From contig NZ_JAAGOA010000018.1 of assembly GCF_010550675.1 (NCBI RefSeq), positions 96,443 to 160,442 on the forward strand: DNA of 64,000 nucleotides, given 5' to 3'. Of the stretch, positions 35,031-43,878 are shown piece after piece. How positions within the stretch are numbered: the first letter of the stretch is position 1; each line of letters begins with the position of its first letter. Both the position numbers and the translations under genes were made by a program. The notes below the pieces were generated by a model. That model ran no database searches. It saw nothing but the letters and a program-made list of their open reading frames with translations, and had not been told where the DNA came from. The DNA is from Phytoactinopolyspora halotolerans (lineage in GTDB: Bacteria > Actinomycetota > Actinomycetes > Jiangellales > Jiangellaceae).

Positions 35031-35978
35031 TCAACTGCGGAGTTTTTCGATGACGGGGGCGAACGTGCGCATATACGGCTCGTGCACGGTGATGTAGGTG
35101 AGCCCTAGCCGTTCCCGGTTCTCTCGCATCTGCTCCGCGATCTGTTCCACCGTGCCGATCAGCGCGAACGGGGTCTCCAGGGCATCATCGACGGTGAAGT
35201 ACGGCGCGCGCTCGGCGACCAGATTCTCGGCGAGGGCCCGGCGATCGTCGGTGATCGCCACGAACTGCACGAGCGCGTTGAACTCCAGGTGTGCGGCGCG
35301 GTCACCCGCACATGTCCGCACATAGTCGACGCGTTCCTTCGCCTCGGCCGCCGTGGCCATCCGGAATGTGCCGGGCGGCTCTCCTTTGACCTGGTAGACA
35401 CCTCCGAGGCCGATGATGTCCGCCGTACTGGCGGCCAGCCGTAATACGCGGTCTCCTGTGCCGCCGATCAGCAACGGCGGGCCGGACCCGTCGAAACCGT
35501 GTCGCTGCACCGGTCTCGACTCAGCACGTCCGAATGCCTTCCTGGTGGCTACCGCGGACTCCGGCTCGTCGAAGCCGTCGGCGAAGATCCGTCTCAGCTC
35601 GTCGACGGCGTGGGTCAGCCGGTCCACGCGTTCGCCCAGAGGGCGCCACGGGATTCCGGCCGCGTCGAACTCCCATTTCATGTGCCCCGCGCCGAGGCCC
35701 AGTTCCAGCCGTCCCTCGGTCAGGTGATCGACCGTGATCGCCTCCCGTGCCAGCAGCGCTGGATTCCAGAACTCGTTGTTGGTGGTGAGTGTGCCGACCC
35801 GCATCCGCTCCGTCGCTTGTGCGGCGACCACCAGCGGCAGGAACGGCGAACCGTTGGGCAGATGGTCCGTGCCGAGCACGACGTCATACCCGTAACCCTC
35901 GCCCTGCCGGCACAGCTCGGCGAGATCTCGCGCGGAGCGGAGGCCGGAGGCGTTGAAACCGAATCTGAACTCTCTCAT
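35031..35978 (-). CDS. LLM-class F420-dependent oxidoreductase
   Basis: This 315-residue protein has the luciferase-like (bacterial luciferase superfamily) TIM-barrel sequence: RFGFNASGLRSARDLAELCR, GYDVVLGTDHLPNG, RVGTLTTNNEFWNPALLARE and LELGLGAGHMKWEF. The C-terminal region has EQMRENRERLGLTYITVHEP. Members use F420 or FMN to oxidise or reduce small organic substrates; the subgroup resembles TIGR03621-type probable F420 enzymes. The ATG at 35978 fits better than the GTG 9 bp upstream. Confidence 0.88.
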   Translation of the reverse strand: MREFRFGFNASGLRSARDLAELCRQGEGYGYDVVLGTDHLPNGSPFLPLVVAAQATERMRVGTLTTNNEFWNPALLAREAITVDHLTEGRLELGLGAGHMKWEFDAAGIPWRPLGERVDRLTHAVDELRRIFADGFDEPESAVATRKAFGRAESRPVQRHGFDGSGPPLLIGGTGDRVLRLAASTADIIGLGGVYQVKGEPPGTFRMATAAEAKERVDYVRTCAGDRAAHLEFNALVQFVAITDDRRALAENLVAERAPYFTVDDALETPFALIGTVEQIAEQMRENRERLGLTYITVHEPYMRTFAPVIEKLRS

Positions 35979-36079
35979 GGCGCTCACGGTTCCTCATCGG
36001 CGACGGCGAAGGAAGGCGTGATCGCCGACGGCGAGAATAATCTGCTGACAGCGAAGGGCACTTGCGAGCTCGCCGACGC

Positions 36080-37690
36080 TTAGAACACGCTGGCCTGCAC
36101 CACGACGCCGCCGATGACGACGGCGAGCAGAACAGTCATCGGGAGCAGCGCGCGCCTGGTGATCTGTCCGACTCGATCCAGCGCTCCGACGGCCGTAGCC
36201 CCGATGAGGATGATCACCGGTGCGATGCTGTTGCCCACGTTCGCCCCCGTGGCCTGCGCAGCCACCAGCAGCTCCGGCTCGACGCCGACCCGGCCGGCCA
36301 CCTCGGCCTGCAGCGCCGCGAAGAGCGCGTTCGAGGAGGTGCTGGATCCGGTCATGAACGAACCGAGCGCGCCGACGACGGGGGAGAACACGGGATACGC
36401 CGAGCCGGCCGTGTCGGCGATGCCGTCCGCCAGGGTCGTGACCATGCCACTGTCGACCAGCACCATGGCCAGGGTGCCGAGCATGAGCGTCGTCGGTGCT
36501 GATCCGGCCACCGCGGACAGCCACGAGCGCACGACGTGCCCGGTGTCGACGCCGCGCCACAGCCCGACGACGCGGTACGTGATCCAACCGAGCAGACAGG
36601 CCAGCAGGATGTAGAAGCCGGGATGGCCGAGTAGCGGGATGGGCAGGTAGTGGTCCACCGGCTCATTGACCCAGCCCCGGTCGGTGACGGTGCGGCCGAA
36701 CGACGGCGCCAGCTCGAACCGTTCCCGGACGAAGTCGCGAATGGGCGGTGTGAGGAAGACCGGAAGGACCACAAGCAGCAGAAAGCCGTACGGCGCGAGC
36801 ACGGTGGCTGACGCCGCAGGGGTCACCGCCGCGGCCGGCGACTCCTGGTGGCTGTCCGCGTCCGAGGTGTCCGGGGTGTCCGCGTCGTCGGAGTCCGGAA
36901 CCGTCGCGCGCGTGCGGCGAGTCTCGACGAGCCGCTTCCCGGTCAGTACCAGCAGTCCTGCCGTACCGGCCGCCAGGGACGCGATCGCCGGAACCGCGGT
37001 CGCGACGACGACGAGCGTGCCGGCCATGGCGGCCCCAGCCGTCACCAGCAAGAGCCAGCCTCGGCGTAGCTGGCGCAGACCGCCGTCGATGAGCAGGACC
37101 AGCAGGCCGGCGACGATAGCGTTGACCGCCAGCATCACGCCGGCCTCCAGAGCCAGCGTGTCCTGGGAGGATCCGCTGAACCCGGCGGTGAGCGAGGCCA
37201 TGTAGAACGACGAGCCCATGGACCCGAACGTCACCGACCAGTGGTAGCCCACCAACGGCAGCACGACGGCGCGGACCTTGTCGTACCCGAGCATGAGCAG
37301 CAGCGGCGCGCAGACCGCGATCGGCGTGCCGAAGCCGGCGACACCCTGGACGAAGCTCGGGAAGATCCAGGCGAGAAGCAGCAGCCGATCGGTACGCCGG
37401 GGCAGGAAACGGGTGAACGTCTCGCCCAGCCGGTCCATTCCGGCGGCATGGGCCAGCCGATAAAGCAGCAGGGCAGGCACGACGACGCAGAGAATCCAGG
37501 TGCCCAGCCACAGGCCCTTGGCCGCCGCGGTGGCCACCGTATCGACCGGCGCTGCGAACACGGTCAGCGCCAGCACGAGCGCCGTCGCCAGCGTGACCGC
37601 TGCTGACCAAGTCGTCTTCAGCCGTCCGAGCAGGACGAGAAGGAAGAGCGTGAGCACTGGTACCAGCGCCGCGAACCAGTACCCGTCCAT
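36080..37690 (-). CDS. lldP: L-lactate permease (LctP family)
   Basis: This 536-residue protein has about 12-13 membrane segments and family motifs such as FPSFVQGVAGFGTPIAVCAP, LPLVGYHWSVTFGSMGSS and GAFMTGSSTSSNALFAALQ-like sequence near the C-terminus (SFMTGSSTSSNALF). It takes up lactate or glycolate with protons or sodium. A long hydrophilic loop sits at about residues 255-295. The usual partner lldD or lutABC genes are not in the window. Confidence 0.93.
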   Translation of the reverse strand: MDGYWFAALVPVLTLFLLVLLGRLKTTWSAAVTLATALVLALTVFAAPVDTVATAAAKGLWLGTWILCVVVPALLLYRLAHAAGMDRLGETFTRFLPRRTDRLLLLAWIFPSFVQGVAGFGTPIAVCAPLLLMLGYDKVRAVVLPLVGYHWSVTFGSMGSSFYMASLTAGFSGSSQDTLALEAGVMLAVNAIVAGLLVLLIDGGLRQLRRGWLLLVTAGAAMAGTLVVVATAVPAIASLAAGTAGLLVLTGKRLVETRRTRATVPDSDDADTPDTSDADSHQESPAAAVTPAASATVLAPYGFLLLVVLPVFLTPPIRDFVRERFELAPSFGRTVTDRGWVNEPVDHYLPIPLLGHPGFYILLACLLGWITYRVVGLWRGVDTGHVVRSWLSAVAGSAPTTLMLGTLAMVLVDSGMVTTLADGIADTAGSAYPVFSPVVGALGSFMTGSSTSSNALFAALQAEVAGRVGVEPELLVAAQATGANVGNSIAPVIILIGATAVGALDRVGQITRRALLPMTVLLAVVIGGVVVQASVF

Positions 37691-37954
37691 CGAGTCTTAC
37701 CTTCTCACAGCTTGTAGCGCGATCGTACGGAGAAGATGACGGCCACGTTTCCCGGCCGCCGCGCGGCGCTCGAGGATCCTCGTGCACCGGCGGTCGCCGT
37801 CACCGGCGCGTTCTGCTGAGATCACTGGAGCGTCAGCGATCGGCGAGCGCATCCTGCTAGCGCACCCTTGCACCGACCGCCTTCTCATCTGGAGCAAGGG
37901 CATGAAGCCTGCGGATCGGTCGGCCGGGCTGCGGTGTACCTCCTTCAAGTTGGC

Positions 37955-38938
37955 TCATCGGCGGATATCCGGCGCGGGATCGAGCGGTGCTCGCATGACG
38001 TTGAAGGTGCGCGTCACGGTGAACCCGGCGTCCACGTACAGCCGGCCCGCCGCGCTCTGCAGACCGGTCCACAGGAACCATGCGCTGTGCGCGCTTTCGC
38101 CCCGCATCCGTGTCAGGGTCGCGTGCAGCAGGATCTTGCCGAGTCCGAGCCCTCGGCAACGCTCGTCGACGCCGAACGGCCCGAACCGTTCGAGCACGCC
38201 GCGGTACGCGCCATACGTCGCGAATCCCACCACTGCTCCGGTCGGCTCGCGGGCGACGACCACCCGGTCCGGGCGGCCCGATCTCACGACGGCTTCGCGG
38301 ATCACCTCTCCCCAGTCGGGTGCGAGCCGGTCCGCGGCGAAAGAGATGACCTCCGGGAGGTCGTCGGCGACGGCCGGGATGAACGAGTATCCCTCGGCCT
38401 CGCGGGCGGTTCGCCGGGCGACGACATCCTCGGGCGACCGGTAGGACGCCAGGCCGAGATCCATGGCGACGGGACGGGAGACAGTGGTGAAGCCGCAGCG
38501 CTCGAGGAGGCGTAGGCCGGCTGGGTACGTCTCGGCGTCCAGCCCGGGCAGGAAGTACGCGGGCGGGTAGCCGGAGAAGACCGCCCAGTGGGAGCCCTGA
38601 GCCTGCAGGAACCGCTTGGCGCGTTCGAGGAGTTCGGTGCCGATGCCGCGTCCGCGTGCCGCCGGAGCGACCGTCCCGATGGTGATCCACCCGCCGTCCG
38701 GGTCGACCGGGATGCCGTTCGTTGCGCGACCGCGCACGGCGTAGACGAAGCCGAGAACAGCGCCGTCGGAGGCATCGGCCGCCACGATCAGCCCAGCCGG
38801 ATCGAAGTTGGGATCGAGCAGCACGTACTCGACGAACCACTCCCGAGAGACCGGATCGGCCGGCATGCCCTCGCTGACCAGCGCGACGAGTCTGTCGGTG
38901 TCCCCGGGTTCGAAGGTGCGGTAGATGACTGCCGGCAT
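37955..38938 (-). CDS. Tandem GNAT acetyltransferase
   Basis: This 327-residue protein has two GNAT folds. The first contains TIGTVAPAARGRGIGTELLE (motif A, about residues 80-100). The second contains FGVDERCRGLGLGKILLHA (about residues 265-285). Both have the Q/R-x-x-G-x-G/A acetyl-CoA loop. The start is the ATG at 38938 with CAGGAG upstream rather than the GTG at 38977. It follows the PIG-L deacetylase gene by 42 bp on the same strand, suggesting an operon; the substrate is unknown. Confidence 0.85.
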   Translation of the reverse strand: MPAVIYRTFEPGDTDRLVALVSEGMPADPVSREWFVEYVLLDPNFDPAGLIVAADASDGAVLGFVYAVRGRATNGIPVDPDGGWITIGTVAPAARGRGIGTELLERAKRFLQAQGSHWAVFSGYPPAYFLPGLDAETYPAGLRLLERCGFTTVSRPVAMDLGLASYRSPEDVVARRTAREAEGYSFIPAVADDLPEVISFAADRLAPDWGEVIREAVVRSGRPDRVVVAREPTGAVVGFATYGAYRGVLERFGPFGVDERCRGLGLGKILLHATLTRMRGESAHSAWFLWTGLQSAAGRLYVDAGFTVTRTFNVMRAPLDPAPDIRR

Positions 38939-38980
38939 GCCGTGCTCCTGTTCGTTCGCCGCCTCGTGTCCGCTCACCGC

Positions 38981-39679
38981 TCAGTCGAGCACCGTGACCC
39001 GGCTGCCGTCGCCGGTGGAGAGGGCGACGGCGCGGTCGGTGCGCGCCAGGCAGCCGCGCATGGTGAGCTGGGCGGTGTAGTAGTCGATGTAGCGGAACCC
39101 ATAGGTTTCGCCGCGGGCGAATGCCTGACCGCTGATGGCCGCGTGCCAGGTCGCGAACGCCTGCTCGCTGATCGGCACGTAACTGTCGGCGTCGAAGCCG
39201 CGGTCGTCCTCCCAGTTCTCGGCGTAGAGCAACTGGGCGACACCGTGCCGCTCCCCGTGTTCCGGCGCCCAGCCCGGCAGGCCGGCCAGGAACCGTGCTC
39301 GCTCGGCGACGGTGGAGGCGTGTTCGTGGTCGGTGTGGATGCTATGTTTCCAGTGCGCGATCAACATCTCGGGGCGGACATCGCGGATCAGTCGCGCCAG
39401 CCGGCCGGCGACGTCGTCGGTGGGCTCGAGGAAGCCGTCGGACAGGTCGTCGAAGACGTGGAAATCGGCACCGATGGCGGCGGCGAACGCCTCTCCTTCG
39501 GAGATCTTCTGCCGCCGGTAGTCATCGATGCTGAGCCTGGGATGTCCACGTTCGCCGGGTGTGAGCGCCACCAGCACGGCGCGCCCGCCATCCTGGACCA
39601 CCTGGGCCAATAGGGGCCCCGCAGCCAGATCCATGTCGCCGATGTGCCCGCCTACGGCCATGATCGTGCGCGGTCTCAT
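38981..39679 (-). CDS. PIG-L family deacetylase
   Basis: This 232-residue protein starts MRPRTIMAVGGHIGDMDLAA. The region GGHIGDMD occupies the position of the usual zinc-binding HPDD motif, and HTDHEHAS supplies a later metal His. The fold resembles the GlcNAc-PI and mycothiol deacetylases. The altered first motif (IGDMD instead of PDD) may still chelate zinc through His and Asp. A TetR-type dyad sits 11 bp upstream of its start. Confidence 0.82.
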   Translation of the reverse strand: MRPRTIMAVGGHIGDMDLAAGPLLAQVVQDGGRAVLVALTPGERGHPRLSIDDYRRQKISEGEAFAAAIGADFHVFDDLSDGFLEPTDDVAGRLARLIRDVRPEMLIAHWKHSIHTDHEHASTVAERARFLAGLPGWAPEHGERHGVAQLLYAENWEDDRGFDADSYVPISEQAFATWHAAISGQAFARGETYGFRYIDYYTAQLTMRGCLARTDRAVALSTGDGSRVTVLD

Positions 39680-39689
39680 CCCCTCACCT

Positions 39690-39704
39690 TAGACCTTCGG
39701 TCTA
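39690..39704. promoter_or_regulatory. TetR-like dyad upstream of PIG-L gene
   Basis: TAGACC-TTC-GGTCTA is a perfect 6-bp-arm dyad, 11 bp upstream of the PIG-L start. The sequence resembles operators of TetR-family repressors, but no TetR gene is adjacent. Confidence 0.45.
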
Positions 39705-39720
39705 GTTCTCGGTCCCACAT

Positions 39721-39777
39721 CCCATGATCATGAACACATACCGTTCACATAGCACGGCAAATGCTCATGATCATGGG
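39721..39777. repeat. ATGATCAT-capped hairpin, copy 2 (partly decayed)
   Basis: Positions 39721-39744 and 39754-39777 form an imperfect inverted repeat around the loop TCACATAGC, which is identical to the loop of copy 1. Outer parts (CCCATGATCATGA) and the loop-proximal CCGT/ACGG are paired; the middle has mismatches. It lies between divergent genes (PIG-L and quinone oxidoreductase), so here it is not an obvious terminator. Confidence 0.8.
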
Positions 39778-39789
39778 GGTTGGAGTGGC

Positions 39790-39820
39790 TTGACCTCAAC
39801 ATTGGTTGATGTCTCAGGGT
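39790..39820 (+). promoter_or_regulatory. MerR-type promoter upstream of quinone oxidoreductase
   Basis: TTGACC (39790-39795) is followed after 19 bp by CAGGGT (39815-39820), with an imperfect dyad, GACCTCAAC and GTTGATGTC, across the spacer (39792-39813). The 19-bp spacing and central dyad resemble MerR-activated promoters. No MerR gene is adjacent; the one at 5994 is too distant to assign. Confidence 0.55.
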
Positions 39821-39860
39821 TGTGGCGTCACATGAGATCAATCGAGAGGAACTGATCACC

Positions 39861-40828
39861 ATGCGGAGCGTACAAGCCGTGCGATTCGGGGGACCGGACG
39901 TTCTCCATCCCGCCGATGTGGAACCGCCCGTCGTTCAACCGGCGCACGTCGTCGTTCAGGTCGCCGTCGCCGAAGTGCTGTTCCTTGATACGCAGTTGCG
40001 CAGTGGCTGGGGAGCCGACTACTTCCCGGTGCAGCCGCCGTACATCCCCGGTGCCGGGGTCGCGGGGACGGTGATCGCCGTCGGCGACGGTGTGCATGAC
40101 GGCTGGCTCGGACGTACGGTCGTCGCCGAGACTGGGTTCTCCGGGGGTACGCGGAGCAGGCCCTTGTCCCGATCGACAAGGTGATCGAGGTGCCCGACGG
40201 TATCGAGCTCCCGGTCGCTCTGGCGGCTCTGCACGACGGCACGACCGCGCTGGGCACGGTGGAGAAGGCGAACCTCCAGGAAGGCGAGCATGTGCTGGTC
40301 ACCGTGGCTGCGGGCAGCCTGGGCGGATGGCTGATCCCGGCCGCACGGTCCGCCGGCGCCCGGGTGATCGCAACCGCGCGAGGCGAGCGAAAGCTGGAAC
40401 GCGTGCGCGAGCTCGGAGCTGACACGGCCGTCGATTACACCGACGACGACTGGACGTTGCAGGTGGTGGACGCGACCGGCGGCCGGGGCGTGGATGTCGT
40501 CTTCGACGGCGCGGGCGGGGCCACGGGCGGTGCTGCCTTCGACTTGGTGGTGCCCGGCGGCCGGTTCTTCGCCTACGGCGCGGCCAGTGGTGACTTCGCG
40601 GCGATCGAACCGGCGGAAGCGGAGGCTCGCGGGATCACCGTCGTCGGCATCGACGAGGGGATGTCCGCGGGGGACCGAGTTCGGCTGGCCCGCCAGGCGC
40701 TCGCGGCGACGGTCTCCGGATCGGTCCGGCCCCTCATCGGCGCGGCGTATCCGCTCGAGCAGGCGGATCAGGCGCACGCCGCGATCGAGGCGCGTTCGGT
40801 CGTGGGTAAGACCGTGCTGAAGCTCTGA
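39861..40828 (+). pseudogene. Zinc-binding dehydrogenase/quinone oxidoreductase, frameshifted
   Basis: Two frames together give one 323-residue NADPH:quinone oxidoreductase-like protein: the first frame from the ATG at 39861 (GAGAGGA upstream) through about 40147, and the second to 40828. The N-terminal part has QAVRFGGPDVLHPADVEPP and IPGAGVAGTVIAVGDG; the C-terminal part has HVLVTVAAGSLGGWLIPAA and RGVDVVFDGAGGATGG. The break maps to a G run (40143-40147): one extra G would join the frames as SGGYAEQALVP. It is either a sequence error or a recent loss of function. The MerR-type promoter is intact. Confidence 0.8.
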
Positions 40829-40874
40829 CTCCCGTACGGCGGCGTGGCAAGACCGGGCGGCTGGTCCGGACCGT

Positions 40875-42119
40875 TCAGTAGAGCAAGACCTCCGTGCCTG
40901 CCCAGTCTGGTCCCGCCCTGTCCGGCTCAGCCGTGTCCGGCTCGGCCGTGTCTGGCTCTGCCCGGTCTGTCGCCGACGTCGGTCGCCCTTCGCCGAAGCT
41001 GAGGGTACGTTCTGGGTCGTCGCCCGCGTCGATGGTCGCGCGCAGCTCGTCGTTTCCCCATAGCAAGTCGATGAAGTGCCGATGTGTGCCGCCTTCCGGC
41101 GCGGCCCGCCAGCCGAACTCGCCGGGGTACAGCTGTCGGAGCGTGTGCAGCATGGTGACGGCGGTGCGTACCGGCTGGACCACCGTGCGGTCGGTGACGT
41201 GCACCTGTACGCCGCGCACCGACTCCCCGGCGTACTTGTGGAACGTCGGAGTGAACCAGGTGTCGCGGAAGCGCACGCCTGGCAGCTTCCGGTCGTTCAG
41301 TGCCGATGCCCACCGGCCGTCGATGTACGGAGCTCCGATCAGCTTGAACGGGCGTGTCGTCCCACGTCCCTCGGAGACGTTCGTGCCCTCGAAGAGTCCG
41401 GTGCCGGGATAGACGAGTGCCGTATCGAGGGTCGGCATGTTCACCGACGGCATCACCCACGGCAGCCCGGTCTGGTCGAAGAACATCGACCTTGACCACC
41501 CGGTCATCGGGACGACGCGCAGATCCGCGGGGCGTCCGGAGTCGTCCGGAACCGCGGTGCGGTTGAGGTGAACCGCGAGCTCGCCCAGGGTCAGGCCATG
41601 CCGGATCGGGATCGGACACCGGCCGACGAAGCTGGCGAACGACGGATCGAGCAGCGGACCCTCGGTGTGCAAGCCGGCGATCGGGTTCGGACGGTCGAGC
41701 ACGACGAACGGCAGCTGCATGCGCGCGGCCACGACCATCAGGTCATACATCGTCCACACGTATGTGTAGAAACGCGTACCGATGTCCTGTAGGTCGACCA
41801 TCAAGACGTCGACACCGGCGGCGGTGACGAGTTCGTCAAGCGACGCGCCACTGCGCTGATAGGTGTCGAACAGGGCGAGACCGGTGGAGGCGTCGCGCGT
41901 CTCGTTTTCGCTGCCGCCGGCCTGGGCGGTGCCGCGCAGGCCGTGCTCCGGGCCGAACAGTGCGGTCAATGGGACACCGGCTGCCAGCAGGGCATCGACG
42001 TTCCGGCCGAGATCAGGCATGACGCCGGTGTAGTTGGTCACCAGCCCGATCCGTCGGCCATCGACCAGTCCAGGCTCGTCGCGAAGTCGCTCGACACCCG
42101 TCTGCGCGCTGTGGTTCAT
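40875..42119 (-). CDS. DUF1343 exo-beta-N-acetylmuramidase-like protein
   Basis: About 414 residues. Family stretches are IGLVTNYTGVMPDLGRNVDA, ALFGPEHGLRGTAQAG, VDVLMVDLQDIGTRFYTYVW and LPFVVLDRPNPIAG, as in the NamZ family, which removes terminal N-acetylmuramic acid from peptidoglycan fragments. No signal peptide is seen. The ATG at 42119 has GGAGGG six bases upstream, so it is preferred to GTG 42125. The C-terminus is extended by PDTAE-type repeats from an in-frame 15-bp tandem repeat. Confidence 0.85.
   Translation of the reverse strand: MNHSAQTGVERLRDEPGLVDGRRIGLVTNYTGVMPDLGRNVDALLAAGVPLTALFGPEHGLRGTAQAGGSENETRDASTGLALFDTYQRSGASLDELVTAAGVDVLMVDLQDIGTRFYTYVWTMYDLMVVAARMQLPFVVLDRPNPIAGLHTEGPLLDPSFASFVGRCPIPIRHGLTLGELAVHLNRTAVPDDSGRPADLRVVPMTGWSRSMFFDQTGLPWVMPSVNMPTLDTALVYPGTGLFEGTNVSEGRGTTRPFKLIGAPYIDGRWASALNDRKLPGVRFRDTWFTPTFHKYAGESVRGVQVHVTDRTVVQPVRTAVTMLHTLRQLYPGEFGWRAAPEGGTHRHFIDLLWGNDELRATIDAGDDPERTLSFGEGRPTSATDRAEPDTAEPDTAEPDRAGPDWAGTEVLLY
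40920..40964. repeat. 15-bp tandem repeat in DUF1343 C-terminus
   Basis: Three units of the type GTCCGGCTCAGCCGT lie head to tail; on the minus strand they code TAEPD repeats near the C-terminus of the DUF1343 protein. Confidence 0.8.
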
Positions 42120-42248
42120 GCTCACCCTCCAAGTCCCTGTGTGGGGTCAACGTACCGATCTCCCCGGGAGGTGCACGTGCGCGAGTCGGTCGGCAGAGGC
42201 CACCGGAACTGGATGAAGCTTCTGCTTGACCGGATTATCACGAATTCT

Positions 42249-42309
42249 AGTCTAGATAGACACTTTAGACTCGTGTTGACTCAATTTACGTCTGCTATCA
42301 TCCATTGAC
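42249..42309 (+). promoter_or_regulatory. AT-rich promoter with TAGAC half-sites before DUF1016 gene
   Basis: The half-site GTCTA at 42250-42254 and its complements TAGAC at 42257-42261 and 42266-42270 form a dyad plus a direct repeat. An extended -10, TGC-TATCAT, lies at 42293-42301. The ATG at 42310 then falls within about ten bases of the expected transcript start, so the mRNA is probably leaderless; no SD-like sequence is present. The surrounding 42230-42310 is much more AT-rich than the window average. Confidence 0.55.
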
Positions 42310-43374
42310 ATGTCTATTTCCCAGTTGAATGAAACCACCGGCAGTGGCGGCCTTCCTGCCGGATACGGAGACCTGCTTGACGAGATCAAGCAGGAGATCA
42401 AGGGTGCACGTCTCCGGACCGCTCTGGCGGTCAATGCGGAGATGGTCGCGCTCTATTGGCGCATCGGCCGCCTGATCCTCGATCGTCAGCAGGATGAAGG
42501 CTGGGGCGCCAAGGTGGTAGCTAGGTTAGCCGCCGACATCAGAGTTGAATATCCGCAGGTCAAGGGTTTCTCGCGTACGAATCTCGGGTACATGCGGGCC
42601 TTCGCCCGAGCATGGCCCGCAATTGTCCCCCAGCTTGGGGGTAAATTGCCGTGGGGTCACATCAAGGTATTGCTTGACCAGCTGGATGGTCGCTCTGTCC
42701 GTGAGTTCTATGGTGAGCGCGCTGCCGAGGAAGGCTGGTCACGGAGCGTGCTTGTACATCAGATCAAGAGTCGGCTGCATGAGCGCGTCGGCGTCGCACC
42801 CAACACGTTCGAACGGACCGTGCCGCTGGAGGAGCGCGAGTCGGTGCAGCGTCTGGTGCGGGATCCGTACATGCTGGAGTTCCTCGAGGGTGACGAAGGG
42901 CTCAAGGAGCGTGATCTTGAGGGACGCTTGCTGATCCACGTCGCACGGTTCCTGCAGGAGCTGGGTGTCGGCTTCGCCTTCATGGGTAGCCAGTACTGCT
43001 TGCTGGTCGGTGGGGAGGAGTTCTTCGTCGACCTGCTCTTCTATCACATGGGCATGCGGCGGTTCATCGTGATCGAGCTGAAGGTCGGCAAGTTCAAGCC
43101 GGAGCATGCGGGCAAGCTCGCGTTCTACGTCAACGTGATCGATCGACAGCTGCGAAAGCCTGAGTACGACGCGCCGACGCTCGGCATTCTGCTCGTGGCC
43201 AGCCGCAATGATGTCGTCGTCGAGTACGCGTTGGACACGGTGGATTCGCCGGTAGCGGTGAGCACGTGGTCCGCGCTGCCCGCCGACGTCCGTGAACAGC
43301 TGCCAAGTGCCGAACAGCTGGCGGTCACCATATCGTCGGCGTTCGATGACAAGGACGAGGCGACCGACGGGTAG
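42310..43374 (+). CDS. DUF1016 (YhcG-like) PD-(D/E)XK nuclease domain protein
   Basis: This 354-residue protein has a DUF1016 N-terminal domain (about 20-160), with NAEMVALYWRIGRLILDRQQ and VKGFSRTNLGYMRAFARAWP, and a C-terminal PD-(D/E)XK nuclease-like domain (about 175-330). The predicted catalytic residues are Asp in EEFFVDLLFYH and the E-x-K in FIVIELKVGKF. Members sit in mobile or defence contexts. Here it is alone with an AT-rich leaderless-type promoter, suggesting recent transfer. No toxin partner or methylase is adjacent. Confidence 0.88.
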   Translation: MSISQLNETTGSGGLPAGYGDLLDEIKQEIKGARLRTALAVNAEMVALYWRIGRLILDRQQDEGWGAKVVARLAADIRVEYPQVKGFSRTNLGYMRAFARAWPAIVPQLGGKLPWGHIKVLLDQLDGRSVREFYGERAAEEGWSRSVLVHQIKSRLHERVGVAPNTFERTVPLEERESVQRLVRDPYMLEFLEGDEGLKERDLEGRLLIHVARFLQELGVGFAFMGSQYCLLVGGEEFFVDLLFYHMGMRRFIVIELKVGKFKPEHAGKLAFYVNVIDRQLRKPEYDAPTLGILLVASRNDVVVEYALDTVDSPVAVSTWSALPADVREQLPSAEQLAVTISSAFDDKDEATDG

Positions 43375-43462
43375 CGCTGCCGAGTCGCGGAGGGCTCATG
43401 CGCCCGCGATCTGGCGGGTACGTGCTAGATGACGGTGACGTCATCCGCAAGGGAGGCGACTC

Positions 43463-43801
43463 ATGGCTCACCACGAAGATCTACCTCTCGAAGGCTACGA
43501 CCAGATGTCGGTCGACACCGTGCGTCAGGCGGTACGGAGCCTGGACGAGGAGCAGCTGCAGACGCTGCTGCAGTACGAGTACGCCCATGCCGACCGGCCG
43601 CTGGTGAAGGAGGTCATCACCACCCGGATGGCAGAGCTCTCTGCCGGTGCGGAGCCGACCGAAGGGCCGCCGCCTAGTGGTGCCACGGATCAGCCGCGCA
43701 ACACCGGCAAAGTTCCGCCGAATGCGCAGGCCGAGCCGATCATTCCACCGTCGCATGGCGTTCCGACCACGCACCGCCCGCGCCAGGGTCCGCGTCGCTG
43801 A
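43463..43801 (+). CDS. Small hypothetical protein with DUF8129-like helix region
   Basis: About 112 residues, preceded by GGGAGG. The first 60 residues (LPLEGYDQMSVDTVRQAVRS, LDEEQLQTLLQYEYAHADRP) resemble a short helical domain found in actinobacterial proteins annotated DUF8129. The rest is Pro/Gly/Thr-rich and probably disordered. No enzyme motif is seen. It starts 88 bp after the DUF1016 stop on the same strand. Assignment is tentative. Confidence 0.6.
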   Translation: MAHHEDLPLEGYDQMSVDTVRQAVRSLDEEQLQTLLQYEYAHADRPLVKEVITTRMAELSAGAEPTEGPPPSGATDQPRNTGKVPPNAQAEPIIPPSHGVPTTHRPRQGPRR

Positions 43802-43878
43802 TCGCAGCCGCGCCGGCACCTGCGCGACGGCACCTGCGCGACGGCGCAGCGAGCGGCCCCGACCCGCCGGCGGCGGCC

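Noticed and set aside
37691..37954. Small minus-strand frame in the lactate permease upstream region
   Set aside because: No ribosome binding site or family; composition looks like non-coding leader.
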